This document shows, in pieces, positions 1 through 8,299 of a DNA stretch of 64,000 bases. The DNA comes from Streptomyces solicavernae. GTDB lineage: Bacteria > Actinomycetota > Actinomycetes > Streptomycetales > Streptomycetaceae. The stretch is from the NCBI RefSeq assembly GCF_029968095.1, contig NZ_JASCIR010000004.1, positions 1-64,000 on the forward strand. Direction: 5' to 3'. The notes beneath the pieces are model-generated. The model was not told the origin of the DNA. It ran no database searches and saw only the letters and a program-made list of their open reading frames with translations. Each line of letters begins with the position of its first letter. Position 1 is the stretch's first letter. Made by a program: the position numbers and the translations under genes.

Positions 1-30
1 GTGTATTGGCTCGCAGGGGCGTCGCGGGCG

Positions 31-132
31 GGTCCGTGCAAGACCCGCCCGCGCAGACACGCTCAGGCCCGTGCAAGACCCGCCCGCGTGGGCCCGCGCA
101 GACACGCTCAGGCCCGCGCAGACCCGCGCCGC
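31..132. repeat. Imperfect tandem repeat upstream of tRNA
   Basis: Two long imperfect copies share a GCAAGACCCGCCCGCG segment followed by CAGACACGCTCAGGCCC, and a third partial copy follows. No coding potential was recognised in bases 1-203, so this is intergenic sequence. Confidence 0.6.
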
Positions 133-162
133 AGGCCCCTCTGAGGCCTCGTACCAACGAAT

Positions 163-191
163 TTGCGCTGGTCGAAAGCCTCGCGTACTGT
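163..191 (+). promoter_or_regulatory. Probable tRNA promoter
   Basis: A TTGCGC hexamer (163-168) and a TACTGT hexamer (186-191) are separated by 17 bp and lie about 12 bp before the mature tRNA end. This fits a HrdB-type housekeeping promoter. Inferred from spacing and sequence only. Confidence 0.5.
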
Positions 192-203
192 TGTGTTCAC
201 CGA

Positions 204-277
204 CGCGGGGTGGAGCAGCTCGGTAGCTCGCTGGGCTCATAACCCAGAGGTCGCAGGTTCAAATCCTGTCCCCGCTA
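204..277 (+). tRNA. Initiator tRNA-fMet (CAT anticodon)
   Basis: The 74-nt cloverleaf has a CTCATAA anticodon loop flanked by GGG and CCC, the three G-C pairs typical of initiator tRNA. The first acceptor base C1 faces a U rather than G, so the 1-72 pair is open, another initiator hallmark that allows formylation and IF2 binding. The T arm contains GGTTCAAATCC. The CCA end is not encoded, as in many Streptomyces tRNAs. A strong hairpin follows 7 nt downstream. Confidence 0.95.
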
Positions 278-283
278 CTGAAA

Positions 284-321
284 CCGAAGGCCCGGATCCG
301 ATGCAGGATCCGGGCCTTCGG
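284..321. terminator. Hairpin terminator after tRNA and ABC operon
   Basis: A perfect 16-bp stem (284-299 with 306-321) encloses the loop GATGCA. It sits between the tRNA on the plus strand and the 3' end of the minus-strand ABC operon, so it can serve both. There is no T-tract, as is usual in Streptomyces. Confidence 0.8.
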
Positions 322-334
322 CATGCACCCGGGC

Positions 335-1501
335 TCAAGGCCGATGGCCCACCGCCTCCGCGTACAGTCTGCGGTCCACCACCTTCTCCTCCGGGACCGC
401 CTCGCCCTCGGCGACGCCCGCCTCGCGGTACGCGGCCTGCAGCCGGTCCGTGGTGCCCGAGCGGATCTCCCAGTCCATCCGGAGCGAGGGCGTCGACCTG
501 AGCACCTGCTCCTCGATCTTCAGCAGCTTCGCCAGCTCGGTGACGAATCCGGGGTCCTTTTTGTAGTCGCCCGCGAAGTATGTGTTGATCGTCCGGATGT
601 ACGCGCGCAGGAAGGCGACGCCCGCGTCCGGGTCCTTCTGCAGCAGATTCGGGCCGAACAGCAGGCCGCCGAGGGGCTCGCCCTGCGGCTGGCCGCCCAG
701 GAAGGCGTACTTCTTGTCGCCGTCGACCTTCCGCCACACCGGGTCGAGCAGCCAGGCGGAGTCGACGCCTCCGTTCTCCAGGGCGGTCAGGACGTCGGCG
801 GAGCCGAGTCGGCGGAAGCTGACCTCGTCGAGGCCGCCGCCGTGCTTCTTCAGGGCCTTGCTCATCGGGTACGCGATGACCGAGCCCTTGCCGATCATCG
901 TGCCGAGCGTGCGGCCGGCCATCGGCACGTGGTCCGCGGACTGGCCGTCCTTCAGGCGGACCCACAGGCCGCTGCGGGACTTCGGGTCGGAGGAGTAGTT
1001 CGCGGCGACCCACTTGATGGTGAAGCCGCCGTTGATGCCGTTCATCACGGCGGCCTCGGGGGCGGCCCACTGGGCGTCGATCTCCCCCTTGGCGAGCAGC
1101 GGCAGGGCGTCCGGCGTGGGCAGCACCTTGACGTCCACGTCCAGGCCCTCCTTCGCGAACTCGCCCTTCTCTACGGCCATTTGGAGCGGAGCCACGTACT
1201 CGGCGCTGACGGTTCCGGTGGCGACGGTGAGCTTCCGCTTCTTCTTCAGCTTCTGCGGGGCGGGGGCGCCCTTCTCGCAGCGGGCGGGTGCGCGGTCGGG
1301 GGCGAGGTCTTCCGGGTCGGTCCAGCCGTGCGCGGTGCAGCCCTCGACCGGTTCGATGGTGCGGGGTTTCGCCGAGCCGCTGCCGCCGGTGTCGTCCTCT
1401 TTCGCACAGCCCGCCGAGGCCGTGGCGAGCAGGGCTGCGGCGAGCAGTGCGATGGGCCAGGTCTTTCTCGTACGTATGCGTATGCGTATGTGTATGCGCA
1501 T
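335..1501 (-). CDS. ABC transporter substrate-binding lipoprotein (NMT1/SsuA-like)
   Basis: This 388-aa protein is a predicted lipoprotein with lipobox ASAGC and lipidated Cys32. It belongs to the type 2 periplasmic-binding fold of the nitrate/sulfonate/taurine/pyrimidine-precursor (NMT1/THI5-like) importers, where it would deliver an organic anion or thiamine-like precursor to the permease encoded just upstream. The substrate cannot be read from the sequence. The ATG start is preceded by GGAGG at a good distance. The N-region is odd: alternating Arg-Ile/His-Ile residues encoded by a GCATAC-type hexamer repeat that uses the very rare Ile codon ATA four times. It is the last gene of a three-gene minus-strand operon. 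Confidence 0.85.
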   Translation of the reverse strand: MRIHIRIRIRTRKTWPIALLAAALLATASAGCAKEDDTGGSGSAKPRTIEPVEGCTAHGWTDPEDLAPDRAPARCEKGAPAPQKLKKKRKLTVATGTVSAEYVAPLQMAVEKGEFAKEGLDVDVKVLPTPDALPLLAKGEIDAQWAAPEAAVMNGINGGFTIKWVAANYSSDPKSRSGLWVRLKDGQSADHVPMAGRTLGTMIGKGSVIAYPMSKALKKHGGGLDEVSFRRLGSADVLTALENGGVDSAWLLDPVWRKVDGDKKYAFLGGQPQGEPLGGLLFGPNLLQKDPDAGVAFLRAYIRTINTYFAGDYKKDPGFVTELAKLLKIEEQVLRSTPSLRMDWEIRSGTTDRLQAAYREAGVAEGEAVPEEKVVDRRLYAEAVGHRP

Positions 1502-1529
1502 GCGGGGCCTCCGTCGGGGCGTGAGGGTT

Positions 1530-2393
1530 TCAGGACTGGCCGCGGCCGTGGTCGCGTGGGGCCCAGGGGGTGAGCAACCGGCCGACGAGGCGCACCAGTT
1601 CGGAGAAGAGGACGCCGAGTGCGGCGACGCAGACGATGCCGACGAACATGATGTCGTTCTGGAACAGGGCCCTGGAGTCGAAGATCAGGTGCCCCAGGCC
1701 CTCGTCGGCGGCGATGGACTCCGAGGCGACGATCACCAGGACGGCGACGCCCGCCGCGATCCGCGCGCCCACGAGCACCGTCGGCAGCGAGGCGGGCAGG
1801 AGCACATGCCGGAACATCTGCCAGGGCGTGGCGCCGAAGACCTGGCCGGCGTCGCGGTGCCCGGCCGGGACGGCGAGCACGGCGGCCATGGTCGAGATCC
1901 ACACGAAGAAGAACACGGTCGCCGCGACCAGGGCGATCTGCGGGCCTTCGCCGAGCCCGAACATGTTGAGGAAGACCGGCAGGAGGGCGAGTTTGGGTAC
2001 GACGTAGAGCGCGTCGAGGAGCGGTTCGAGTGCCGCCCGTACCAGCGAGAGCGAGCCCATGAGCAGGCCGAGGGCGTAGCCGCTGACCGTGCCGACGGCG
2101 TATCCGGCGAGGACGCGCTTCAGGGTCGCCCAGACGTCCGGCCACAGCTCGCCGGCGGCCGCGCGCGCGATGCCGTCCTCCAGGATGGTCTGCGGCGCCG
2201 GGTAGACGCGGTCGTCGATCCAGCCCTGGACGGCGGCGAGCTGCCACAGCAGGAGGAGGGCGACGGGCACGGCGGCCGCGAGGGAGAGTTCGAGGGTGCG
2301 CCGGCGGCGGTGGGTGCGGACGGGGTCGAGCTCCTGCGGGCCCGGCTCTCTGACCAGCAGGTCCGGATGGGGCGACGTGGCCGTCGTACTCAT
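1530..2393 (-). CDS. ABC transporter permease (SsuC-like)
   Basis: This 287-aa inner-membrane protein has about six hydrophobic segments and the BPD_transp_1 coupling-loop region (around GHRDAGQVFGATPWQMFRH), as in SsuC/TauC/NrtB permeases. It would form the channel of the importer with the ATPase encoded upstream and the lipoprotein downstream. Its ATG overlaps the ATPase stop codon as ATGA, which indicates translational coupling. The frame stays open well upstream, but that part is a shadow of the ATPase gene. About 40 mostly cytoplasmic residues precede the first membrane segment. Confidence 0.88.
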   Translation of the reverse strand: MSTTATSPHPDLLVREPGPQELDPVRTHRRRRTLELSLAAAVPVALLLLWQLAAVQGWIDDRVYPAPQTILEDGIARAAAGELWPDVWATLKRVLAGYAVGTVSGYALGLLMGSLSLVRAALEPLLDALYVVPKLALLPVFLNMFGLGEGPQIALVAATVFFFVWISTMAAVLAVPAGHRDAGQVFGATPWQMFRHVLLPASLPTVLVGARIAAGVAVLVIVASESIAADEGLGHLIFDSRALFQNDIMFVGIVCVAALGVLFSELVRLVGRLLTPWAPRDHGRGQS

Positions 2394-3190
2394 ACGGGCA
2401 CCGCCTCCGTACGTACCTCGCCGCGCAGAAGTTCCCACAACTCGCCCTTGAGCGCGGTGAATTCGGGGGAGTCGCGGATGTCGCCGGTGCGGGGGCGGGC
2501 GAAGGGCGGGCGGCGCTCGGCGATGATGCGGCCGGGGCGCGAGGACATCACCAGGACCCGGTCGCCGAGGACGATCGCCTCTTCGAGGCTGTGGGTGATG
2601 AACAGGGTGGTGGTGCGGGTCGCCTGGGTGAGTTCGAGCAGTTCGTCCTGGAGGATCGTGCGCAGCTGGGCGTCGAGCGCGGCGAACGGCTCGTCCATCA
2701 GCAGGATCTCGGGTTCTACGGCGAGGGCGCGGGCGATGGCGACGCGCTGCCGCATTCCGCCGGAGAGCGCGCTCGGGTAGGCCTGTGCGAAGTCGGCGAG
2801 GCCCATCCGGGCGAGCAGGGCGTGCGCGCGGGCGTCGGCCTCCTTGCGGGGAACGCGCTGGATGTCGAGGCCGAAGCGGACGTTGGCGAGGACCGTCTTC
2901 CAGTCGTAGATGCCGTAGTCCTGGAAGATCATCGCCGCCGGGCGGGCCGGGTCCGTACGGATCTCCAGGCGGCCCGAGCTGGGGCGGAGCAGGCCTGCGG
3001 CGATGCGGAGGAGTGTGGACTTCCCGCAGCCGGAGGGGCCGACGACACAGGTGAACTCGCCGGGGGCGACGGCCAGGTCTACGGGGCCCAGGGCCTCGGT
3101 GCGGGTTCGGCCGCGGCCGAACGTCCGGGTGAGGGAGGTGGCGTGGAGTTTGGGGCGCGGGGCGTCTCTCAGCTGCGGGGCGTCTCTCAC
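2390..3190 (-). CDS. ABC transporter ATP-binding protein (SsuB-like)
   Basis: This 266-aa cytoplasmic ATPase shows Walker A GPSGCGKST (residues 51-59), the signature LSGGMRQR, Walker B ILLMDEP and a switch His in FITHS. These place it in the nitrate/sulfonate/taurine ABC ATPase family. The GTG start is preceded by GCAGGAG. The N-terminus carries a short internal duplication (RDAPQL/RDAPRP). It is the first gene of the importer operon. The upstream gap toward catR holds 23-25 bp tandem repeats, so the promoter must lie in or beside them. Confidence 0.88.
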   Translation of the reverse strand: MRDAPQLRDAPRPKLHATSLTRTFGRGRTRTEALGPVDLAVAPGEFTCVVGPSGCGKSTLLRIAAGLLRPSSGRLEIRTDPARPAAMIFQDYGIYDWKTVLANVRFGLDIQRVPRKEADARAHALLARMGLADFAQAYPSALSGGMRQRVAIARALAVEPEILLMDEPFAALDAQLRTILQDELLELTQATRTTTLFITHSLEEAIVLGDRVLVMSSRPGRIIAERRPPFARPRTGDIRDSPEFTALKGELWELLRGEVRTEAVPV

Positions 3191-3269
3191 GAGGGCTCCT
3201 GCGGTGCGGCGGTTTGGCTGGCGCCGCAGGGTATGACGACCCGTCAGATTCTGGAAGAGGGCTGCCTCG

Positions 3270-3410
3270 CCTGTACGTTCCGGGATCGCCAGGCCCGTGC
3301 GCTCCAGGGGGGCTCGCCCGTACGTTCCAGGGCTGCCCGGCCCGTGCGTTCCAGGATTGTCCCGCCTGTACGTTCCAGGGGTATGCCGCCTGTACGTTCC
3401 AGGGGTGCCC
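3270..3410. repeat. Six imperfect direct repeats, about 24-bp period
   Basis: Six copies of a CCGTACGTTCCAGG-like core begin near 3271, 3294, 3318, 3341, 3366 and 3390. Together they fill most of the gap between the ABC operon start and catR. No gene was recognised in this gap. Confidence 0.75.
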
Positions 3411-3424
3411 GGAGGCCGGGAGGG

Positions 3425-3841
3425 TCAGGCCGCCGCGCAACTGGGGCAGACCCCGCGGTACGTGACCTCGACGCCCGAGACCGTGAAGCCGAAGCGCTCC
3501 GAGGCGGGGAGGTCGGACAGCGGGTCGCCCGCCGGGTGTACGTCCCGGATCGCGCCGCACTGGGCGCAGACCAGGTGGTGGTGGGGGCGGTGGGCGTTCG
3601 GGTCGTACCGCTTCGCCCTGCGGTCGGTGGAGACTTCGAGCACCTCACCGAGGGTGACCAGCTCGCCGAGCGTGTTGTAGACGGTGGCCCGCGAGATCTC
3701 CGGGAGCTTCGTCACGGCGCGCGCGTGCACCTCGTCGGCCGTCAGGTGTACGTGGTCCCCGTCGAGGACCTCTGCCACGACGCGCCGCTGCGCGGTCAGG
3801 CGCCAGCCGCGCCCGCGCAGTCGTTCCAAGAGGTCACTCAT
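3425..3841 (-). CDS. catR: Fur-family peroxide-sensing repressor CatR
   Basis: This 138-aa regulator has an N-terminal winged helix (residues about 1-80) with the Fur motif ATVYNTL, a His-rich metal site around residues 84-89, and two structural-zinc Cys pairs (C92/C95 and C132/C135). It is divergent from catA, the arrangement of CatR/FurA-type repressors that control a neighbouring catalase. By family knowledge it would bind the promoter when reduced and metal-loaded, and release it when oxidised by H2O2. A 6-1-6 palindrome in the shared intergenic region is the expected operator. PerR-like function is inferred from context and residues. Confidence 0.88.
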   Translation of the reverse strand: MSDLLERLRGRGWRLTAQRRVVAEVLDGDHVHLTADEVHARAVTKLPEISRATVYNTLGELVTLGEVLEVSTDRRAKRYDPNAHRPHHHLVCAQCGAIRDVHPAGDPLSDLPASERFGFTVSGVEVTYRGVCPSCAAA

Positions 3842-3902
3842 GGGGGTCAGCCTAACAGTCGGAAGGCTTCAGTCCCGACCGGGTGTGGGTCTGGATGCCT
3901 GC

Positions 3903-3930
3903 TTGACTTAGACATTGTCTATCGTAGGAT
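3903..3930 (+). promoter_or_regulatory. catA promoter with embedded CatR operator
   Basis: TTGACT (3903-3908) and TAGGAT (3925-3930) form a -35/-10 pair with a 16-bp spacer. The palindrome TAGACATTGTCTA (3909-3921) fills that spacer almost exactly, so a bound Fur-type dimer would block RNA polymerase. The assignment to CatR is inferred from position and Fur-box-like symmetry. Confidence 0.75.
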
Positions 3931-3986
3931 CGAGTTCGGAAATAGCCAAGGGACAGGACCCGTCGGGAATGACGCAGGAGGCGCAC

Positions 3987-5438
3987 GTGACGCAGGGACC
4001 GCTGACCACGGAGGCCGGTGCTCCGGTCGCTGACAACCAGAACAGCGAGACGGCCGGTGTCGGCGGGCCTGTGCTCGTCCAGGACCAGCTGCTGCTTGAG
4101 AAGCTGGCGCACTTCAACCGGGAGCGGATCCCGGAGCGCATCGTGCACGCCCGCGGGGCCGGGGCGTACGGCACGTTCACGGTGACCGCGGACGTGACGC
4201 AGTACACGCGGGCCAAGTTCCTCTCCGAGGTCGGCAAGCAGACCGAGACGTTCCTGCGGTTCTCGACCGTGGCGGGCAACCTCGGCGCGGCCGACGCGGT
4301 GCGCGACCCGCGCGGCTGGGCGCTGAAGTTCTACACCGAGGAGGGCAACTACGACCTCGTCGGCAACAACACCCCGGTGTTCTTCATCAAGGACGCCATC
4401 AAGTTCCCGGACTTCATCCACACCCAGAAGCGCGACCCGTACACCGGCTCGCAGGAGGCGGACAACGTCTGGGACTTCTGGGGGCTCAGCCCCGAGGCCA
4501 CGCACCAGGTGACCTGGCTCTTCGGTGACCGCGGCATCCCCGCCTCGTACCGCCACATGAACGGGTACGGATCGCACACCTTCCAGTGGAACAACGAGGC
4601 CGGCGAGGTCTTCTGGGTCAAGTACCACTTCAAGACCGACCAGGGGATCAAGAACCTGACCGCCGGGGAGGCGGAGCTGCTCGCGGGCAAGGACCCCGAC
4701 TCGCACCAGCGTGACCTGCGGGAGTCCATCGAGCGCGGCGAGTTCCCGAGCTGGACCGTGCAGGTGCAGATCATGCCGGCGGCGGACGCGGCGAACTACC
4801 GCTTCAACCCCTTCGACCTCACCAAGGTGTGGCCGCACGAGGACTACCCGCCGATCGAGATCGGCAAGCTGGAGCTCAACCGCAACCCGGAGAACATCTT
4901 CGCCGAGGTCGAGCAGTCCATCTTCAGCCCCGCCCACTTCGTGCCGGGCATCGGTCCCTCGCCGGACAAGATGCTCCAGGGCCGCCTCTTCGCGTACGGC
5001 GACGCCCACCGGTACCGCGTCGGCATCAACGCCGACCACCTTCCGGTGAACCGCCCGCACGCCACCGAGGCGCGTACGCACGCGCGGGACGGCTTCCTGT
5101 ACGACGGCCGCCACAAGGGCGCGAAGAACTACGAGCCGAACTCCTTCGGCGGGCCGCACCAGACCGACCGCCCGCTGTGGGCGTCGAGCGCGGTGACCGG
5201 CGGCACCGGCAACCACGCGGCCGCCGTGCACGCCGAGGACGACGACTTCGTGCAGGCGGGCAACCTCTACCGGCTGATGTCCGAGGACGAGAAGGGCCGC
5301 CTGGTCGACAACCTGGCGGGCTTCATCGCCAAGGTCTCGCGGGACGACATCGCCGAGCGCGCGATCGGGAACTTCCGTCGCGCGGACGGAGACTTCGGCA
5401 AGCGTCTGGACACCGCGGTCCAGGCCCTGCGCGGCTGA
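3987..5438 (+). CDS. catA: Monofunctional haem catalase
   Basis: This 483-aa clade-3-type catalase converts H2O2 to water and oxygen in the cytoplasm. Family features visible include the [10 protein letters not shown] segment with the distal His, the RFSTV motif, the distal Asn in [11 protein letters not shown], and the proximal haem motif with Tyr in [12 protein letters not shown]. The GTG at 3987 is chosen because AGGAGG ends 5 nt before it; a further-upstream in-frame ATG at 3969 lacks such a site. It is divergent from catR with the operator between them, so peroxide induction is expected. It ends at a strong hairpin shared with the convergent CBS gene. Confidence 0.95.
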   Translation: MTQGPLTTEAGAPVADNQNSETAGVGGPVLVQDQLLLEKLAHFNRERIPERIVHARGAGAYGTFTVTADVTQYTRAKFLSEVGKQTETFLRFSTVAGNLGAADAVRDPRGWALKFYTEEGNYDLVGNNTPVFFIKDAIKFPDFIHTQKRDPYTGSQEADNVWDFWGLSPEATHQVTWLFGDRGIPASYRHMNGYGSHTFQWNNEAGEVFWVKYHFKTDQGIKNLTAGEAELLAGKDPDSHQRDLRESIERGEFPSWTVQVQIMPAADAANYRFNPFDLTKVWPHEDYPPIEIGKLELNRNPENIFAEVEQSIFSPAHFVPGIGPSPDKMLQGRLFAYGDAHRYRVGINADHLPVNRPHATEARTHARDGFLYDGRHKGAKNYEPNSFGGPHQTDRPLWASSAVTGGTGNHAAAVHAEDDDFVQAGNLYRLMSEDEKGRLVDNLAGFIAKVSRDDIAERAIGNFRRADGDFGKRLDTAVQALRG

Positions 5439-5460
5439 CCAGGTCGTTTGCCGTAGGCCG

Positions 5461-5503
5461 GAGGGCCGGACGCCAATTGGGAGCCAATTGGGGTCCGGCC
5501 CTC
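5461..5503. terminator. Bidirectional hairpin terminator
   Basis: The 11-bp arms GAGGGCCGGAC and GTCCGGCCCTC enclose a second inner palindrome built from two CCAATTGG copies. It lies between the convergent catA and CBS genes. Confidence 0.8.
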
Positions 5504-5528
5504 TCGGCGTCGAGGGGTGGTGGGGCGG

Positions 5529-5933
5529 TCAGGCCTGGAGGGCCGCGCCCGCGTGGCGGTGGCGTGGGGCCCAGCAGCGGATGATGTCGCGCACGGAGAC
5601 GATGCCGACCGGCTCCTTGTGGTCGAGCACGATCAGGTGCCGGAAGCCGCCGTGTGTCATGGCGTCGGCGGCCTCCTCCAGGGTCCACGACGGTGCGGCG
5701 AAGACCACGTCGGTCGTGGTGTGGGTGCTCGCGGTCTCCTGGTCCGGATCCTGGTTCGCGCCGAGGGAGTTGAGGATGTCGCGCTCGGTGAGAATGCCGA
5801 GGCCGCCGGCGTCGGTGTCGAGGACGACCGCTGCGCCGACCCGGCGGGCGGACATCAGCTTGGCGGCCTGGCGGAGGGTGTGGTCGGGTCCGATCGTGAG
5901 GACCATCGTGCTCATGGCGTCGCGGACGAGCAT
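5529..5933 (-). CDS. Two-CBS-domain protein
   Basis: This 134-aa protein consists almost wholly of two CBS motifs (around VRDAMSTMVLTIGPDHTLRQAA and GFRHLIVLDHKEPVGIVSVRDI), a Bateman module that usually binds adenosine nucleotides. It has no fused enzyme domain, so it is either a stand-alone sensor or a partner subunit. The ATG at 5933 has AGGAGG 12 nt upstream, which is slightly long spacing. An in-frame ATG at 5996 would add 21 residues but has no ribosome site. Target unknown. Confidence 0.8.
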   Translation of the reverse strand: MLVRDAMSTMVLTIGPDHTLRQAAKLMSARRVGAAVVLDTDAGGLGILTERDILNSLGANQDPDQETASTHTTTDVVFAAPSWTLEEAADAMTHGGFRHLIVLDHKEPVGIVSVRDIIRCWAPRHRHAGAALQA

Positions 5934-6072
5934 GGGCTGAAGCCACCTCCTGAGGGTTGCGACAAGTGATTCGTCCTTCAAAGAGAAGGGATTCACAAGT
6001 TCACAAGTAGGGGGACTCTCAGAGTGGCAGGTCCACGGAGGGTCAACAAGGGGAAGCGCGGGGCGACCCGCC

Positions 6073-6873
6073 TCAGTACCGCTGGTTGAGGTACCCGAGC
6101 AGCTCGTCGTGCAGCTGCCCGTTGGACGCCGCCGCGTTGCCGCTGTGCGGGCCGGGCGTGCCGTCGAGCCCGGTGAAGCTGCCGCCCGCCTCGGTCACCA
6201 CGATCGCGGTGGCCGCCATGTCCCACAGCGACAGCTCGGGCTCCGCGCAGATGTCGACCGAGCCCTCGGCCACCATCATGTACGGCCAGAAGTCGCCGTA
6301 CCCGCGCGTGCGCCAGCAGGCCCGCGTCAGGTCCAGGAAGCCGTCGAGGCGGCCCTGCTCCTCCCAGCCGCTCAGCGAGGAGTACGCGAACGAGGCGTCG
6401 GAGACCTGGGAGACGTTCGAGACCTGCAGCTTCGTCGCGGAGGTGAGGCTGCGCCCGGTGTACGCGCCCGAGCCCTTCGCCGCCCACCAGCGACGGCCGA
6501 GCGCGGGGGCGGAGACGACGCCGACCACCGGCTGGTAGCCCCCCTCGCCCGCTTCCATCAGGGAGATCAGGGTGGCCCACACCGGCACCCCGCGTACGTA
6601 GTTCTTCGTGCCGTCGATCGGGTCGATCACCCAGCGGCGGGGGCCCGTGCCCTCGATGCCGTACTCCTCGCCGAGGATCGCGTCGCGCGGGCGGGCGCGC
6701 TGCAGCTGGCCGCGGATCAGCTCCTCGGCCGCCTTGTCCGCCTCGCTGACCGGCGTCATGTCCGGCTTCGTCTCGACCTTCAGGTCGAGGGCCTTGAACC
6801 GGTCCATGGTCGCGCGGTCCGCGGCGTCGGCGAGGACATGGGCGAGACGCAGATCATCGAGATAGTCGGGCAT
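6073..6873 (-). CDS. hisN: Histidinol-phosphate phosphatase, inositol-monophosphatase family
   Basis: This 266-aa protein carries the Mg2+-dependent phosphatase motifs of the IMPase superfamily: GEEYG, the metal/phosphate motif [12 protein letters not shown], and a C-terminal WDMAA. The Streptomyces protein at the equivalent locus is known as HisN, which removes phosphate from histidinol phosphate in histidine synthesis; that identity rests on synteny and family. The ATG at 6873 is preceded by TACTGT exactly 6 nt upstream and has no ribosome site, so the mRNA is probably leaderless. The frame extends further upstream but without support. Confidence 0.85.
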   Translation of the reverse strand: MPDYLDDLRLAHVLADAADRATMDRFKALDLKVETKPDMTPVSEADKAAEELIRGQLQRARPRDAILGEEYGIEGTGPRRWVIDPIDGTKNYVRGVPVWATLISLMEAGEGGYQPVVGVVSAPALGRRWWAAKGSGAYTGRSLTSATKLQVSNVSQVSDASFAYSSLSGWEEQGRLDGFLDLTRACWRTRGYGDFWPYMMVAEGSVDICAEPELSLWDMAATAIVVTEAGGSFTGLDGTPGPHSGNAAASNGQLHDELLGYLNQRY

Positions 6874-6879
6874 GAGCGA

Positions 6880-6885
6880 ACAGTA
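6880..6885 (-). promoter_or_regulatory. -10 element for leaderless hisN
   Basis: TACTGT matches TAnnnT and ends 6 nt before the hisN ATG, which places transcription start at or next to the start codon. Confidence 0.5.
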
Positions 6886-6906
6886 TCGACCGCGCCGGAT
6901 CAGGAC

Positions 6907-6992
6907 CACATGGCCCTCTGGCCCTCTCAGATCCCGCTGGCCCCCTCAGGTCCCTCTGTCCCCTCAGATCCCTCTGACCCCGTCAGATCCCG
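6907..6992. repeat. Pyrimidine-rich imperfect tandem repeat
   Basis: Four to five copies of a CCCTCAGATCCCTCTG-like unit lie between the divergent hisN and TetR genes. They sit upstream of a possible TTGACA -35 for the TetR gene at 7007-7012. Confidence 0.65.
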
Positions 6993-7088
6993 CTGGTGCG
7001 CGAACTCTTGACAGTGCGTACGGTCACGTCAACTCTGCCTACGAAGCCGCAACCTACGCCGGGGTGCCGCCCGGCCGGGGAGGCAACG

Positions 7089-7691
7089 ATGCCGGCAGCG
7101 CGGGAGTCACTGCTCGATGCGGCCTGCACGTCCCTGGCGCGCAAGCCGTGGCCGGCGGTGCGCATGGTCGACGTCGCCGCGCTCGCCGGGGTGTCCCGGC
7201 AGACCCTCTACAACGAGTTCGGCAGCAAGGACGGGCTGGCGCGCTCGCTGGTGCGCCGCGAGGCCGACCGCTACCTGGCCGGGGTCGACCGGGCCCTCGC
7301 CGAGGGCGGGCTGCCCGCCGCGGCCGACTGGACCGTGACGAGCGCAGGCGCGAACGCCCTGCTCAGGGCACTGCTCACCGGATGCTGGCCGGCCGGGCTG
7401 CCCGCCCCGGCGTCCGCCGCGGTGCCCTCCACCTCGCCGGTCCCGGCCCAGCGGAGGGCGGACCGGTCGCTGCCCTCGCCCGCCGAGGTCGTCGCCCTGG
7501 TCCGGGACCGGGCCGTCGCCGCGCTCGCCCCCGCCTCGGCTCCCGACTCGGCCCGCGCCGCCCTGGCCGCGGAGTGCGAGCTGGCGCTCCGCCTGGCCCT
7601 GTCGTGCCTGCTCGCGCCCGCGGGGGAGTGCGGTACGGCGGGGCTCGTACGGGAAGCGGTCGGCCCGGGGGCGTATGGGGCGGGCGGGTGA
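7089..7691 (+). CDS. TetR-family transcriptional regulator
   Basis: This 200-aa protein has an N-terminal TetR HTH (residues about 5-50) with the typical helix segment ALAGVSRQTLYNEFGSKDGL. The C-terminal ligand domain is Ala/Pro-rich and shows no known pocket signature. The ATG at 7089 follows GGGGAGG at a good distance; a longer frame from 6996 is not supported. It converges with an SMR efflux gene, so control of that pump is possible but unproven. The end of the gene runs into tandem repeats that contain copies of its stop region. Confidence 0.82.
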   Translation: MPAARESLLDAACTSLARKPWPAVRMVDVAALAGVSRQTLYNEFGSKDGLARSLVRREADRYLAGVDRALAEGGLPAAADWTVTSAGANALLRALLTGCWPAGLPAPASAAVPSTSPVPAQRRADRSLPSPAEVVALVRDRAVAALAPASAPDSARAALAAECELALRLALSCLLAPAGECGTAGLVREAVGPGAYGAGG

Positions 7692-7822
7692 GCGGGGGGT
7701 CCGGGTTGCCGCGGTCCGGATGAGCGAGGCGGTCCGGGTTGCCGCGGTCCGGGTGAGCGGGCGGTCCGGGTGCGTGCGGGACGGGTGAGCGGGCGGTCCG
7801 GGTGCGTGCGGGACGGGCGGGT
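7684..7822. repeat. Tandem repeat spanning the TetR stop codon
   Basis: A GGGTGAGCGGGCGGTCCGGG-like unit recurs, mixed with GTTGCCGCGGTCC and GTGCGTGCGGGACG blocks. The first unit contains the TGA stop of the TetR gene and later units repeat it. Confidence 0.75.
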
Positions 7823-7834
7823 GGGCCCGGCGGC

Positions 7835-8158
7835 TCAGTGCGCCCCGCCGGAGAGCTGGAGCCCGATGACGCCCACGATGACCAGGGTGATCGAGACCAG
7901 CTTCAGCGTGGAGACCACGTCGCCGAGGAAGACCATGCCGTAGATGGCCGTGCCCGCGGCGCCGATGCCCGTCCACACCGCGTACGCCGGGCCGACGTCG
8001 AGCCGCTTCAGGGCGAGCGTCAGCAGACCGAAGCTGCTCAGCGCGAAGACCGCGAAGGACACCGTCGGCCAGAGCCGGGTGAAACCGTGGGAGAGCTTGA
8101 GGCAGACCGCGAAGCCGGTCTCCAGGATTCCGGCGACGATGACCAGCAGCCACGCCAT
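7835..8158 (-). CDS. Small multidrug resistance (SMR) transporter
   Basis: This 107-aa protein has four predicted transmembrane helices and the conserved membrane-embedded Glu in helix 1 (ILETGFA), plus GPAYAVWTGIGA in helix 3. These place it in the EmrE/SugE/Gdx family of proton-coupled exporters of cationic compounds such as guanidinium or quaternary amines. SugE-like and EmrE-like substrates cannot be separated by eye. The ATG at 8158 follows AGGAGG. The frame extends upstream to 8287 without a ribosome site. Confidence 0.88.
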   Translation of the reverse strand: MAWLLVIVAGILETGFAVCLKLSHGFTRLWPTVSFAVFALSSFGLLTLALKRLDVGPAYAVWTGIGAAGTAIYGMVFLGDVVSTLKLVSITLVIVGVIGLQLSGGAH

Positions 8159-8299
8159 GGTTGTCCGCCTCCTGCGCCTCGATGTCCGCCTCGTTGCGTC
8201 TGCTTCAACCGGAAACGGGCCGGGCGTCCGGCTCGGTGCGGTGCCATGCGATGCGATTATGCCTGCACCGTTCGGCCCGGACGGCACACCACGACGAGG

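Noticed and set aside
204..277. Integration site at the tRNA with an adjacent island
   Set aside because: No integrase gene or direct repeat of the tRNA 3' end was found in the window.
1014..2780. 588-codon plus-strand frame
   Set aside because: It is antisense to the ABC transporter genes and has no domain features.
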